DNA of 64,000 bases from Paraburkholderia sp. SOS3 (GCF_001922345.1 NZ_CP018812.1:2170001-2234000), one strand, 5' to 3'. Positions 1 through 9,597 are shown, counted from the stretch's first letter. Notes: generated from the letters alone by a model not told the origin. A program made the numbers and translations.

Positions 1-2
1 GC

Positions 3-602
3 CGCACGCAGGACACGACCGCGGCCGCGAAGGTGCTCGGCACGAGCGACCGCCCGTCCGCCGCGGCCGACGTCGCCTTTATCGGCTTTGCGATCACGCT
101 CGGCGCGCTGATCGGCGCGATCGTCGTCAAGGCCGGTGCCGTGCCGCTGACGCTCTCGACAGCCGGCGGCGCGCTGATTGCCGGCATCGTGTTCGGCTGG
201 CTGCGCGCGATCCACCCGACCTTCGGTCGCATTCCCGAATCGACGCTGTGGTTCATGAATTCGGTAGGCCTGAACGTATTTATCGCGGTGGTCGGCATCA
301 CCGCGGGTCCGGGTTTCGTCGCGGGGCTCGCGCAACTCGGCATCAGCCTCTTTCTTTGGGGCATCTTCGCGACTGCCGCGCCGCTGATTCTCGGCATGTT
401 TATCGCGAAGTACGTGTTTCGCTTCCACCCGGCGATCCTGCTCGGCGTCTGCGCCGGCGCGCGCACCACGACGGCCGCGCTCGGCATGATCTGCGACGCC
501 GCGAAAAGTCAGGTGCCGGGCCTCGGCTATACGGTGACGTACGCGGTCGGCAATACGCTGCTGACCATCTGGGGAATGGTCGTCGTGATGCTGCTCACCT
601 AG
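3..602 (+). CDS. aspT: AspT-family amino acid antiporter, C-terminal part (5' end outside window)
   Basis: Partial gene: the frame is open from the first complete codon (base 3), so the true start lies to the left; 199 residues plus stop remain. They form several hydrophobic helices and carry the stretch [10 protein letters not shown], typical of the second transporter repeat of the aspartate:alanine exchanger family (AspT/YidE). Known members are inner-membrane electrogenic exchangers that couple uptake of an acidic amino acid to export of its decarboxylation product, generating proton-motive force. The next gene is glutamate decarboxylase, 131 bases downstream on the same strand, which suggests glutamate/GABA rather than aspartate/alanine exchange here; that substrate is inference. 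The family call is confident, the substrate is not. Confidence 0.85.
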   Translation, partial: RTQDTTAAAKVLGTSDRPSAAADVAFIGFAITLGALIGAIVVKAGAVPLTLSTAGGALIAGIVFGWLRAIHPTFGRIPESTLWFMNSVGLNVFIAVVGITAGPGFVAGLAQLGISLFLWGIFATAAPLILGMFIAKYVFRFHPAILLGVCAGARTTTAALGMICDAAKSQVPGLGYTVTYAVGNTLLTIWGMVVVMLLT

Positions 603-733
603 CCGCGCCGGCCGGCGACGCTCGCCGGATGGCCCGGATTAGCCGGATTTGCCCGCGTCTGCTTTTCGTTGCGCCGGGCAGGCCTCGCCGCCCGGCGGCC
701 CCTGCTGGTTCTTGATATGGGAAGGAGCGACAC

Positions 734-2113
734 ATGCAGACCTCGACTGAAAAACGCACGCCGTACGACGAGTTCAATTGCGAAGTGCCCGGGCACGAAT
801 TTCCGAAAAGCGGCATGTCGGCGCGGGCCGCCGCGGCGATCGTGATCAGCGACGAGTGGACCGATACGAACCCGATGCTCAATATGTCATCGTTCGTCAC
901 GACCTTCGCTGAACCGGAAGCGGCCGAAACCGCGCGCCGCAACATCTTCAAGAACTACATCGACCACGACATGTATCCGCAACTGTTCGCGATGGAGACG
1001 CGGATGGTCCAGTGGCTGCATCAGCTGTGGAACGGTCCGCAAGGCGTCGACGTCTACGGCACCGCGACGGTCGGCTCTTCGGAAGCGTGCATGCTCGCGG
1101 GGCTCGCGCATAAGTGGAACTGGCGGCAAAAGCGCGAGCGCGAAGGCAAGGACGCGAGCCGGCCGAACATGGTGACGGGCGGCAACGTGCAGATCGTCTG
1201 GAAGAAGTTTCTGCGCTATTTCGACGTCGAGCCGCGCATCGTGCCGCTCAAGCCCGGCAACTACCGCCTCACCGCGGAACAGCTCGACCGGTACGTCGAT
1301 GAAAACACCATCGCGGTCGTGGCGATCGCCGGACAGACTTTCACCGGCGAAGACGACGACATCGAGCAGATCCACGACTGGCTCGACGACTACGAGAAGC
1401 GCACCGGCATTTCGATTCCGATGCATATCGACGGCGCATCCGGCGGTTTCGTGAACCCGTTCCTGTACCCCGACTACAAGTGGGATTTCCGCCTGCCGCG
1501 CGTGCAGTCGATCAACGCGTCGGGCCACAAATACGGACTCACGCCGCCGGGGCTTGGCTGGGTGATCTTCCGTGAGCGCAAGGTGTTCAACGAAGACCTC
1601 GTGTTCTATGTGAACTATCTGGGCGGCGAAATGCCGACCGCGACGCTGAATTTCAGCCGCAACGGCTTTCAGATCGCCGCGCAGTACTACCAGTTTCTGC
1701 GCCTCGGTTTCGACGGCTATCAGCGCGTCATGCAGCACACGCTGAATAACGCGATCACATTGCGCAAGCTGCTGGTGGACAGTGGCTATTTCACGATCAT
1801 GAACGAGACGCAGCGCATTCCCGTCGTGGCCGTCACGCTCGACAGCAAGGTGAAGAATTTCAACGAGTTCGACGTATCGAACAAGGTGCGCGAAAAAGGC
1901 TGGGTGCTGTCTGCCTACTCGATGCCGCCCAATGCGCAGACAGTGATGAGCCTGCGCGTGGTGGTGCGGCCGCATATCAACCACAACGTCGCGTGCCTGC
2001 TCGGGCGCGATATCGTCAGCGCGTGCCAGTACCTCGAAAAGCATGGCGGCAGCGCGACGCCGCCCGAACTACACGCGCATGCGGACGAAAAAACCTCGCC
2101 GGCCAAGTGCTGA
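734..2113 (+). CDS. gadB: Glutamate decarboxylase (PLP-dependent)
   Basis: 459 residues, the usual length for bacterial GadA/GadB. It converts L-glutamate to GABA and CO2, consuming a cytoplasmic proton (acid resistance). The PLP-binding lysine is K266 in the motif SGHKYG, and the cofactor-contacting HIDGASGGF motif is at residues 231-239; both are intact. The ATG at 734 is preceded by GGAAGGAG at about 720, a strong ribosome binding site that fixes the start. It lies directly after the AspT-type antiporter, so the pair probably forms a decarboxylase/exchanger acid-resistance unit. No separate promoter was recognised in the gap. The residues needed for activity are visible; pH regulation is not. 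Confidence 0.95.
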   Translation: MQTSTEKRTPYDEFNCEVPGHEFPKSGMSARAAAAIVISDEWTDTNPMLNMSSFVTTFAEPEAAETARRNIFKNYIDHDMYPQLFAMETRMVQWLHQLWNGPQGVDVYGTATVGSSEACMLAGLAHKWNWRQKREREGKDASRPNMVTGGNVQIVWKKFLRYFDVEPRIVPLKPGNYRLTAEQLDRYVDENTIAVVAIAGQTFTGEDDDIEQIHDWLDDYEKRTGISIPMHIDGASGGFVNPFLYPDYKWDFRLPRVQSINASGHKYGLTPPGLGWVIFRERKVFNEDLVFYVNYLGGEMPTATLNFSRNGFQIAAQYYQFLRLGFDGYQRVMQHTLNNAITLRKLLVDSGYFTIMNETQRIPVVAVTLDSKVKNFNEFDVSNKVREKGWVLSAYSMPPNAQTVMSLRVVVRPHINHNVACLLGRDIVSACQYLEKHGGSATPPELHAHADEKTSPAKC

Positions 2114-2288
2114 TCGCGCGCGGACGCAGCGACGCATCGACAGCTCCAGGCATAGCGGGATCCGACTACCGCCGGGGCGCTCGCATTGGACCAAAGTCCT
2201 GTTGCGGCGGCGCCGGCGCGCGACCATACTCGATATGGAACTGTCGTCGCACAGGTCCGCATCCGTATGACTGTTCGAGGAGTCCATC

Positions 2289-3212
2289 ATGGCTCACACC
2301 CGAAAGGCCACCAAAGACATCGCCAGGAACAACGGTAAGCACAGCGCCAGAGAAGCTCACCAGGCGATCGTCGCCGAGGCGGTCAAAAACAGCGCGAAGG
2401 CGGACCGCGTCAACGGCGCGAACGGCGCCGCCACATCCGGCAAGCTGTCGAACAAGGCATACGAAAAAGAGCTCGCCCGTCTGCACGCGGAACTCGTCAA
2501 GCTGCAGGAATGGGTCGTGCAAACGGGCGCGAAAATCTGCATCGTGTTCGAAGGACGCGACGGCGCCGGTAAAGGCGGCACGATCAAGGCCATCACCGAA
2601 CGGGTGAGCCCGCGCATCTTTCGTGTCATTGCACTGCCCGCGCCGACCGAACGCGAGAAATCGCAGATGTACGTGCAGCGCTATTTGCCGCATTTGCCCG
2701 CTGCCGGCGAAATCGTGCTGTTCGACCGCAGCTGGTACAACCGCGCAGGCGTCGAACGCGTGATGGGCTTTTGCAGCGACGAGCAGGCACGGCAATTCCT
2801 CAAAGGCGTGCCGCTCGTCGAGCGCGCGATCATCGGTTCCGGTGTGATCCTGCTCAAGTACTGGCTCGAAGTCAGCGAAGAAGAGCAGACGCGCCGGCTC
2901 GAATCGCGCATCCACGACCCACGCAAAGTCTGGAAGCTCTCGCCGATGGATTTGCGCTCGTACACGCGCTGGTACGACTACTCGCGCGCCCGCGACGAAA
3001 TGTTCGTCGAAACCGACACCGGCATTGCACCGTGGCATGTGGTCGTATCGAACGACAAGAAACGCGCGCGCCTGAACCTCATCACGCATCTGCTCGGCAG
3101 CATTCCATACAAGGCGATGCCGCGTGCGAAAATCACGCTGCCGAAACGGCAGAAGCGCGGCGACTATCGCGAGCCGGACTATCCGTTCAAGTACGTGCCG
3201 GAAAAGTTCTGA
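2289..3212 (+). CDS. ppk2: Polyphosphate kinase 2 family protein
   Basis: 307 residues. PPK2 enzymes phosphorylate nucleoside di- or monophosphates with polyphosphate as donor. The Walker A-like loop GRDGAGKGG is at residues 89-97 and the lid/Walker B region DRSWYNR at 146-152, both diagnostic of the single-domain PPK2 fold; the C-terminal half continues with the family pattern ...WYDYSRARDEMF. The N-terminal ~55 residues are lysine- and asparagine-rich and probably disordered. A CGAGGAG ribosome binding site sits about 8 bases before the ATG. It is preceded by a 175-base gap after gadB in which no regulatory element was identified. Whether ADP, GDP or AMP is preferred cannot be read with confidence. 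Confidence 0.93.
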   Translation: MAHTRKATKDIARNNGKHSAREAHQAIVAEAVKNSAKADRVNGANGAATSGKLSNKAYEKELARLHAELVKLQEWVVQTGAKICIVFEGRDGAGKGGTIKAITERVSPRIFRVIALPAPTEREKSQMYVQRYLPHLPAAGEIVLFDRSWYNRAGVERVMGFCSDEQARQFLKGVPLVERAIIGSGVILLKYWLEVSEEEQTRRLESRIHDPRKVWKLSPMDLRSYTRWYDYSRARDEMFVETDTGIAPWHVVVSNDKKRARLNLITHLLGSIPYKAMPRAKITLPKRQKRGDYREPDYPFKYVPEKF

Positions 3213-3306
3213 GCGAGCGCCGCACGCTGCATGTTCCGGCATGGACGCCGCGCGCGCAGTGCGCGGCGGTTTTGTGCGGCGCTTGCCGCATTTCGCGTTT
3301 TCCGCC

Positions 3307-5091
3307 ATGCCGCCTTCCGATCCGCCTTCCGACGCACCGTCGGCTTCGCCGTCCTCCAGCGCCCCAGCGGGCCGGCTTAGACAGCACCAGCCACGAAGCA
3401 GGCTCCCGCTGCCCGAGTGGCTGCTCAACTATCGCCCGCACTGGATCAAGGGCGATCTGATCGCCGGCCTGACCACTGCGGCCGTCGTGATTCCGAATGC
3501 GCTCGCTTACGCGACGCTTGCGGGCTTGCCGGTCGAAGCGGGTCTCTATACCGCGTTCATCCCGATGCTCGTCTACGCGCTGACGGGCACTTCGCGCGTG
3601 CTGAGCGTCAGCACGACGACCACGCTATCGATTCTCACCACATCGGCCCTCGCCCATGTCGCGCCCGGCGGCAGTCATGCGCAACTGCTCGCCGCCGCGG
3701 CAACGCTCGGCGTGCTGGTCGGCCTGATCCTGATGGCCGCGTCGCTGCTGCGGCTCGGCTTCGTGGCGAACTTCATCTCGGAGCCCGTGCTGGTTGGCTT
3801 CAAGGCCGGCATCGCGGTCGTGATCCTTATCGACCAGTTGCCGAAGCTGCTCGGTATTCACTTCGAGAAGGGCGAGTTCTTCGAGAACGTGCTGAGGATT
3901 GTCGAAGGCCTGCCGCGCACGTCGGTCACGACGGCCGTCGTCGCGGCACTCGCGCTGGTCGCGCTGATCGTGTTGCGGCGCTTCGTGCCACGCCTGCCTG
4001 CGCCGCTGGTCGTGGTCGCATGCGCGACCGTCGCGTCGAGGCTGCTGGACCTGCACGCGCACGGCATCGAAACGGTCGGCGCGGTGCCTGGCGGGTTGCC
4101 GGCGCCGACGCTGCCGGTCTTCGCGCTCGCACATACGCTATGGCCGATCGCGCTTGGCATGGCACTGATGAGCTTCACCGAAACGACGGCGGCGGGCCGC
4201 GCGTTCGCGCATCACGGCGAACCCGCGCCGCGCGCGAACCGCGAACTGTTCGCCACCGGCCTCGCGAACCTGGCCGGCGCGCTGTTCGGCGCGATGCCGG
4301 GCGGCGGCGGCACGACGCAAACCGCCGTCAACCGCCGCGCCGGCGCGCGCAGTCAGGCCGCCTCGCTCGTGACCGCCGCCGTTGCGCTCGCGGCCATGCT
4401 GCTGCTGTCCCCGCTGATCGGCTTGATCCCGCAGGCCGTGCTGGCCGCCGTCGTGATCGTCTATTCGATCGGCCTGTTCGATCCGATCGAATTTCGCGCG
4501 ATTGCGCGCGTGCGGCGCATGGAGTTCGTCTGGGCCGTCGTCGCGCTTGCCGGCGTCGTGATTGTCGGCACGTTGCAGGGCATACTCGTCGCGATCGTCG
4601 TGTCGCTCGCGGCGCTCGCGCACCAGCTGTCGGACCCGCCCGTCTACGTGCTTGCGCGCAAGCGCAACACGAACGTATTCCGCCCCGTGTCGCATCTGCA
4701 TCCCGACGACGAAACGTGGCCGGGCCTCCTGCTGCTAATGCCGGAAGGGCGTATCTACTTCGCCAATGTGCAGCACATCGGCGAGAAAATGCTGAAGCTG
4801 ATCGCAGCGGCCGCGCCGCATACGGTCATCGTCGATATGAGCGGCGTATTCGACATCGAGTACACGGCGCTCAAGATGTTCGCCGACGCCGAGCAGCGGC
4901 TGCGTTCGCGCGGCGTCACGCTCTGGCTCGCGGCGCTGAATCCGGAAGTGCTGATGCTCGTGCAGCGTTCGCCGATCGGCGAGGCGCTTGGCCGCGAGCG
5001 GATGTTCCACAATCTCGAGCAGGCCGTCGAGCGTTACCGGACTACCGTGCCCGGCGAAACCGCCCGGCTAGCGAGCCCCGCGACGCGGTAG
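3307..5091 (+). CDS. SulP-family anion transporter with C-terminal STAS domain
   Basis: 594 residues from the ATG at 3307. The N-terminal ~40 residues are Pro/Ser-rich and hydrophilic, followed by the SulP start pattern (LLNYRPHWIKGDLIAGLTTA) and about ten to twelve hydrophobic segments, then a cytoplasmic STAS domain in the last ~150 residues (core around VIVDMSGVFDIEYTAL). Family members move sulfate, bicarbonate or dicarboxylates across the inner membrane; the substrate is not predictable here. The frame is open upstream, with another ATG at 3241; neither has a good ribosome binding site, so the start is uncertain by about 22 codons. Convergent with the cupin-Nudix gene, whose stop is only 7 bases away. 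Confidence 0.9.
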   Translation: MPPSDPPSDAPSASPSSSAPAGRLRQHQPRSRLPLPEWLLNYRPHWIKGDLIAGLTTAAVVIPNALAYATLAGLPVEAGLYTAFIPMLVYALTGTSRVLSVSTTTTLSILTTSALAHVAPGGSHAQLLAAAATLGVLVGLILMAASLLRLGFVANFISEPVLVGFKAGIAVVILIDQLPKLLGIHFEKGEFFENVLRIVEGLPRTSVTTAVVAALALVALIVLRRFVPRLPAPLVVVACATVASRLLDLHAHGIETVGAVPGGLPAPTLPVFALAHTLWPIALGMALMSFTETTAAGRAFAHHGEPAPRANRELFATGLANLAGALFGAMPGGGGTTQTAVNRRAGARSQAASLVTAAVALAAMLLLSPLIGLIPQAVLAAVVIVYSIGLFDPIEFRAIARVRRMEFVWAVVALAGVVIVGTLQGILVAIVVSLAALAHQLSDPPVYVLARKRNTNVFRPVSHLHPDDETWPGLLLLMPEGRIYFANVQHIGEKMLKLIAAAAPHTVIVDMSGVFDIEYTALKMFADAEQRLRSRGVTLWLAALNPEVLMLVQRSPIGEALGRERMFHNLEQAVERYRTTVPGETARLASPATR

Positions 5092-5098
5092 TCCTGGC

Positions 5099-6013
5099 TC
5101 ATCGAATAAACACGACGCGCTTCGACCGCCACGCGAGCACGTCCTGCACGCGTCTTGTCTGGGCGTCGACCATCGGAAAGCGGGCCAGCGCTGCGAGCTC
5201 GACCCATTGAACATCGGTCGATTCGTCGTCGTGCGCAAGGTGTTCGCTGGTCGCGGTAGCAGCGAGAAGAATGGAGAATTCACGGCGCACTTCCCCATCC
5301 GAATACGCGATGATCGCCGCCGGATCGGTATAGGTGCCGATCATGCCTGCAATCGCGATTTCAATACCGGTTTCCTCGCGCACCTCGCGGCGCGCGCAGC
5401 CTTCGAGCGAATCGGTCAGTTCCATCGTGCCGCCGGGCATGGCCCAGTAGCCGCTATCGCGGCGCTTGACGAGCAGCAGGCGCTGCGCCGCGTCGAATAC
5501 CGCCACCGCGACGGCGGGCTTCAGCGAATTCGCGCGGGGCACCGCGGTCGCAGCGCCATCGCCATCTTCGCGTGCCTGCAGATCGATACGCGTCACGCGC
5601 AACGTTTCGCGCGCCCATGCATCGACGGCTTCCGTCATCGGCACGATCTGCTTGTCGTTGCCCGCGGGGTATTTGATAAAGAGAATGCGCGTGTCGCGCT
5701 TGATACGCTGCACGTAAGCCGTGCCCGCATAGATCACGTAGAAGTCGCCAGTGCGAAAGCGATGCACGTCGCCCGTATCGAGATCCTGGTACTCCGTCAT
5801 GCCGCGCAGCACGTAGTGGTACTCCTTCGCGCGCGCGTGGCGATGCGCGGCCTCGAAGCCGCTTTTTACGTAGTCGGAGATGCCGACTTCGATATCGGTG
5901 TCGTGAACGTGCGCGAGCGGCTGCGGCTGTTTGAGCGCGCCGGCCAGGTACTGACGGGTGTGGCCGCCAAGCGATGCTTCGATCGCGGCGGCTTCGAGCG
6001 ATTTGAACGGCAT
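5099..6013 (-). CDS. Cupin-Nudix hydrolase fusion protein
   Basis: 304 residues. Residues ~25-125 look like a cupin_2 barrel, with the metal-site pattern H57-R-H59, E64 and H66. Residues ~165-300 are a Nudix domain that hydrolyses nucleoside diphosphate-X compounds; the Nudix box runs from G195 to I217 and ends in REVREETGI. The first conserved Glu of the box (GX5E) is Asp (D201), a conservative change; the REUXEEXGU metal-binding part is intact. The fusion could link sensing or binding of a small ligand to nucleotide-sugar or NDP hydrolysis, but no substrate can be named. The gene lies 38 bases downstream of the GGDEF-EAL gene on the same strand and may be co-transcribed with it. Confidence 0.85.
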   Translation of the reverse strand: MPFKSLEAAAIEASLGGHTRQYLAGALKQPQPLAHVHDTDIEVGISDYVKSGFEAAHRHARAKEYHYVLRGMTEYQDLDTGDVHRFRTGDFYVIYAGTAYVQRIKRDTRILFIKYPAGNDKQIVPMTEAVDAWARETLRVTRIDLQAREDGDGAATAVPRANSLKPAVAVAVFDAAQRLLLVKRRDSGYWAMPGGTMELTDSLEGCARREVREETGIEIAIAGMIGTYTDPAAIIAYSDGEVRREFSILLAATATSEHLAHDDESTDVQWVELAALARFPMVDAQTRRVQDVLAWRSKRVVFIR

Positions 6014-6051
6014 CCGTATCCCGCTTCAGTGTAAGTCGAACGGTACAGATG

Positions 6052-8415
6052 TTACGACAGCCGGGGCGAGGCAGACCTTGTGCCGGCGCCCGTCGTGGCG
6101 ACTTCCGCGAGCAACTGCGTGTATTCACCGGGCGCGACTGGCCGCCCGAACAGATAGCCCTGCTGCCGGTCGCAACCGATCGAACGCAAGTACGCGGACT
6201 GCGCCGACGTCTCGACGCCTTCGGCCGTCACATTCATACCGAGCGAATGCGCCATCGCGACCACCGCATGCGTGATCGCGACCGCGTCGCGATGATCGGG
6301 CAGCCCCGCGACAAACGAGCGGTCGACCTTCAGGTTATGCAGCGGAAAGCGCTTCAGATACGACAGCGACGAATAACCGGTCCCGAAGTCGTCGACCGAA
6401 ATACGCACGCCCATTCTCGACAGCGAGGTCAGCATCGGCATCACTGGCGCGCGCTCGCTCATCAGCAGCCCCTCGGTAATCTCGAGTTCGAGCGCGGTCG
6501 GGTCGAGCCCGGCGGCGGCAAGACACTGCGCGACCTCCTGCACGAGGCCGTCGTTGAACTGCCGCGGCGACAGGTTCACTGCGATCATCAGGTCCGGCGC
6601 GAGCGTCTTGCGCCATTCGGCCGCCTGCGCACAGGCGCGCTCGAGCAGCCACTTGCCGAGCGTTACGATGAGGCCGGTGTCTTCGGCCACTGGAATGAAC
6701 TCGATCGGCGACACATCGCCCAGCTCTTCGTTATGCCAGCGCATCAGCGCTTCGGCGCCGACCGTGCGGCCGCTCGCGCCATCGACGATCGGCTGGTACA
6801 CGAGCCGCAACTCGTCGGCGGCGAGCGCGCGCCGCAACGACTGCTCGATCGCGAAGCGGCGCTGCAATTGCCGGCTCAGCTCCTTCGTGAAGAATTCGAA
6901 GCCGTTGCGGCCGCGCTGCTTGGCCTGGTACATCGCCGAATCGGCATTGCGCATCAGCGTCGCCGCATCGCGGCCGTCTTCGGGACACACGCTGATGCCG
7001 ATCGATGCCCCCAGGTAGTATTCGTTGTCGGCCACCGCGAACGGCATCGCGACCGTCTCGAGCACCTCGCGCGCGAGCGCGGTCAGATGCGCGGCGCTTT
7101 CATAACCGCTCACGACGATCACGAACTCGTCGCCGCCGACGCGCGCGAGCGTGTCGCCCTTATGCACGCAGGCCGCAAGCCGCCGTGCGACGCTGCACAG
7201 CAGCGCGTCGCCGGCTTCGTGGCCGGCGGAATCGTTGACCTTCTTGAAGCCGTCGAGGTCGACGAACAGCACGGCGACGCGCGGCGCCGCGCCGTCGCGG
7301 CCCGGCTGTTCGAGCAGATCGCGCATGCGGTCCGACAGATACGCGCGGTTGTAGAGACCCGTGAGCGGATCGCGCGTCGCCAGATATTTGAGCTGGCGCT
7401 GCGCGGCGCGCACCGGGCCGATGTCGCTGAACGAAATCAGTACCGCGCTCGGCTCCGGCGCGCCCGGTTTGATGATCGGCACGAAGTTCGCCGTGATCCA
7501 GACAGTCTCGCCGATCGCGAGTTCGACCGACATCGTGACGCCAAGCACGGGCATGCCTGTCGCGAACACCTTCAGGGTCGGCCGGTCCGGCGTTTCGATC
7601 ACCGAACCGTCTTCGCGCCGCGCATGCAGCATCACGGAAAGAATGTTGGCGCCGATCACGTCCGGTGTCGTGCGCAGCATGCGCATCGCACTCGGATTGC
7701 ACGCGAGCACTTCGCCGCACTTCGACTGCACGAGGATGCCTTCATTCAGGTGGTCGACCACGAGCCGGTGATGCTCCTCGCTTTGCGCGAGGCGCTGACG
7801 GATGCGGTCATGATGAATTGCAAGACCGACACTGCGTCCGATATCGCGCAGGATCGTTTCCTCGACGTCGGTCGGCCGGCGCGGCGTGCGGTAATACACG
7901 GCGAATGCGCCGAGCACGCAACCCGATGCATCTTCGAACGGGATCGACCAGCATGCGTGCAGGCCGTGCGGCAATGCGAGGTGCTTGTATTCGGCCCACA
8001 GCGGATCGGTTTCGATATCTTCGGCCACCACGAGGCGGCGCTCGAACATCGCGGTGCCGCACGAGCCGGCGTGCGGACCGATCTCGAACGCGGCAAGCGC
8101 TTCGCAATACGCGGGCGGCAGCGATGGCGCGGCGCCGACGTGCGCATGTTTGCCATCCGTGTCGAGCACGAGCACCGAGCATGCGGCGCCTTCGCCGAGC
8201 AAGGCCTCGGCGCGGCAGCACACTTCCGCCAGCAGTTCAGGCAGCGGCGCGCTGCGCGAGAGCAGGCGCAATACGGCACGCTCCGATTCGAGCACCTGTG
8301 CGGCGACGGCCGGCCGATAGCCGCCGCTGCCATGCAAAGGGCCGGCCTCACGGCCGGCTTCGCCGTGAAGTTCGCTATCGGTCATCCTGTCTGCGCTATC
8401 CTGGCGGTTCATCAT
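6052..8415 (-). CDS. GAF-PAS-GGDEF-EAL c-di-GMP turnover protein
   Basis: 787 residues. Order: GAF-like sensor (~40-200), PAS (~205-330), GGDEF (~340-510, motif GGDEF at 427-431) and EAL (~520-770, EALMRWH at about 555, loop 6 DDFGTGYSSLSYLKRFP). Both catalytic signatures are intact, so the protein could make and degrade c-di-GMP. The allosteric I-site RxxD that normally lies five residues before GGDEF reads HKGD, so product inhibition is probably absent. No membrane segment or signal peptide is seen, so it should be cytoplasmic. The ATG at 8415 was chosen because GTGGAG lies 5 bases upstream; a longer reading without such a site is possible. The window also holds c-di-GMP targets (a PilZ protein and BcsA). 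Confidence 0.93.
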   Translation of the reverse strand: MMNRQDSADRMTDSELHGEAGREAGPLHGSGGYRPAVAAQVLESERAVLRLLSRSAPLPELLAEVCCRAEALLGEGAACSVLVLDTDGKHAHVGAAPSLPPAYCEALAAFEIGPHAGSCGTAMFERRLVVAEDIETDPLWAEYKHLALPHGLHACWSIPFEDASGCVLGAFAVYYRTPRRPTDVEETILRDIGRSVGLAIHHDRIRQRLAQSEEHHRLVVDHLNEGILVQSKCGEVLACNPSAMRMLRTTPDVIGANILSVMLHARREDGSVIETPDRPTLKVFATGMPVLGVTMSVELAIGETVWITANFVPIIKPGAPEPSAVLISFSDIGPVRAAQRQLKYLATRDPLTGLYNRAYLSDRMRDLLEQPGRDGAAPRVAVLFVDLDGFKKVNDSAGHEAGDALLCSVARRLAACVHKGDTLARVGGDEFVIVVSGYESAAHLTALAREVLETVAMPFAVADNEYYLGASIGISVCPEDGRDAATLMRNADSAMYQAKQRGRNGFEFFTKELSRQLQRRFAIEQSLRRALAADELRLVYQPIVDGASGRTVGAEALMRWHNEELGDVSPIEFIPVAEDTGLIVTLGKWLLERACAQAAEWRKTLAPDLMIAVNLSPRQFNDGLVQEVAQCLAAAGLDPTALELEITEGLLMSERAPVMPMLTSLSRMGVRISVDDFGTGYSSLSYLKRFPLHNLKVDRSFVAGLPDHRDAVAITHAVVAMAHSLGMNVTAEGVETSAQSAYLRSIGCDRQQGYLFGRPVAPGEYTQLLAEVATTGAGTRSASPRLS

Positions 8416-8562
8416 TGCGGCTCCACAACACGACAACGGCACACGGGTGCGATTCGAATACCCGGGTTTACGCTAATGCCACGCCTATTCATGCGGATTG
8501 CACGTTTATCTTGTGCTGTTTATGCGAACTGGATTTTCACGACATCGACGCCATGAGCGACA

Positions 8563-9234
8563 TCATGAAGCGGGCCGGTTTGCCGCCAGCGGCGCAAGAA
8601 ATTCGGAAAATCCGGTCAACATGATCTGGACGCCGATGCAAAGCAACAGGAACGCCGATACGCGCAACGCGACCTTCGTGCCCTCCTTGCCGAGAAAGTG
8701 CGCGATATACGCAGAACGACTGTACGTGAAATAGACGACCAGCACGACGAGTATCGAGATCACGATCGACGCGATCGACGACAGCACGAATTCGCTGAGC
8801 TTGTGCGTGCGGTTTGCATTGAGCGCAATAGCCGTTGCGATCGTGCCGGGGCCCGTGGTGAGCGGCATCGTCAACGGAAAGAAGGCTTTGGACATCGCAT
8901 TGTCGGGATCGACGGGCTTGCCGGCCGCCGCTTCGGCGCGCGTCTCGGGTGCGTTGAGCATATTCCACGCGCTGACCGCGACCGCGAGGCCGCCGCCGAT
9001 GCGCAGCGCCTCGATCGAGATGCCGAAGAAATGCAGCACCGGCGTGCCGACGAAGAACACGACGATCAGCACGAAGAATGCGTTGATCGACACGCGTTTC
9101 GCGAGCGTCGCGCGTTCCTCGACGGTCAGCGACTCGGTGCGGTCGAGAAACACGAAGGCGATCGCAAACGGATTGATGATGCTGATCAATGCGGTAAAGC
9201 CGAACAGGATGTCGGAGACGAGGCTGCTTGTCAT
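8563..9234 (-). CDS. MarC-family integral membrane protein
   Basis: 223 residues with about six hydrophobic segments. Family signatures are SIINPF near the N-terminus, PLTTGPGTI in the middle and CIGVQIMLTG near the C-terminus, all typical of MarC/YchE/YhgN proteins. The family sits in the inner membrane and its function remains unclear; despite the name it is not required for multiple antibiotic resistance. Transcribed toward the GGDEF-EAL gene, from which it is separated by 147 bases, and divergent from the DUF3311/symporter pair. Family assignment is secure, role unknown. Confidence 0.9.
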   Translation of the reverse strand: MTSSLVSDILFGFTALISIINPFAIAFVFLDRTESLTVEERATLAKRVSINAFFVLIVVFFVGTPVLHFFGISIEALRIGGGLAVAVSAWNMLNAPETRAEAAAGKPVDPDNAMSKAFFPLTMPLTTGPGTIATAIALNANRTHKLSEFVLSSIASIVISILVVLVVYFTYSRSAYIAHFLGKEGTKVALRVSAFLLLCIGVQIMLTGFSEFLAPLAANRPAS

Positions 9235-9597
9235 TGTTGTCGGTCCGATCGATGGGCGTGGGGTGCGTGGGGTGAGCCGGTCTTGTAACCGCCGGACTTA
9301 TCAGTGCCTGCCTTGCAATCGATTCTGCTGCGCCGATGCGGGTGCGCCGCCGCACAGTGTACCGCTTACCCATGTCGTCACGGTTCAGGCATCCGGTATG
9401 CGCGACTTGAGCCAGTCTGCATAGCTTTCGAATCGCATTCATATTTTTGATCGCTTGGCGCGGACGGCGCAGGCGTCTTACAGTCGGACGCTCAGGACCG
9501 CCTGCCGAAGACGCTCACGACCGCAGGACCCGCAGGACCCGCAGGACCCGCAGGACCGTGTCGACCGCCCGTGCGACCATCGTTCGAGGAGATGCCC
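9235..9597. other. Divergent intergenic region, marC-type gene / DUF3311 gene
   Basis: 363 bases between two divergent genes. It should hold both promoters, but no convincing -35/-10 pair could be assigned. The right end carries a short 9-bp tandem repeat (see the separate entry) and a GAGGAG ribosome binding site (9586-9591) for the DUF3311 gene. No gene is supported inside. Confidence 0.5.
9524..9557. repeat. 9-bp tandem repeat (CAGGACCCG)
   Basis: Three exact copies of CAGGACCCG (9524-9550) followed by a partial fourth. It lies about 30-70 bases upstream of the DUF3311 start codon, so it could fall within or near the promoter or leader. The length suggests replication slippage; no function is implied. 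Confidence 0.85.

Noticed and set aside
6049..8556. Long plus-strand frame (835 codons) opposite the GGDEF-EAL gene
   Set aside because: His/Arg-rich composition typical of the antisense of a GC-rich gene; no domain, no ribosome binding site.
9524..9557. Short repeats considered as a CRISPR array
   Set aside because: Nine-base units without spacers; no cas genes. Simple tandem repeat.
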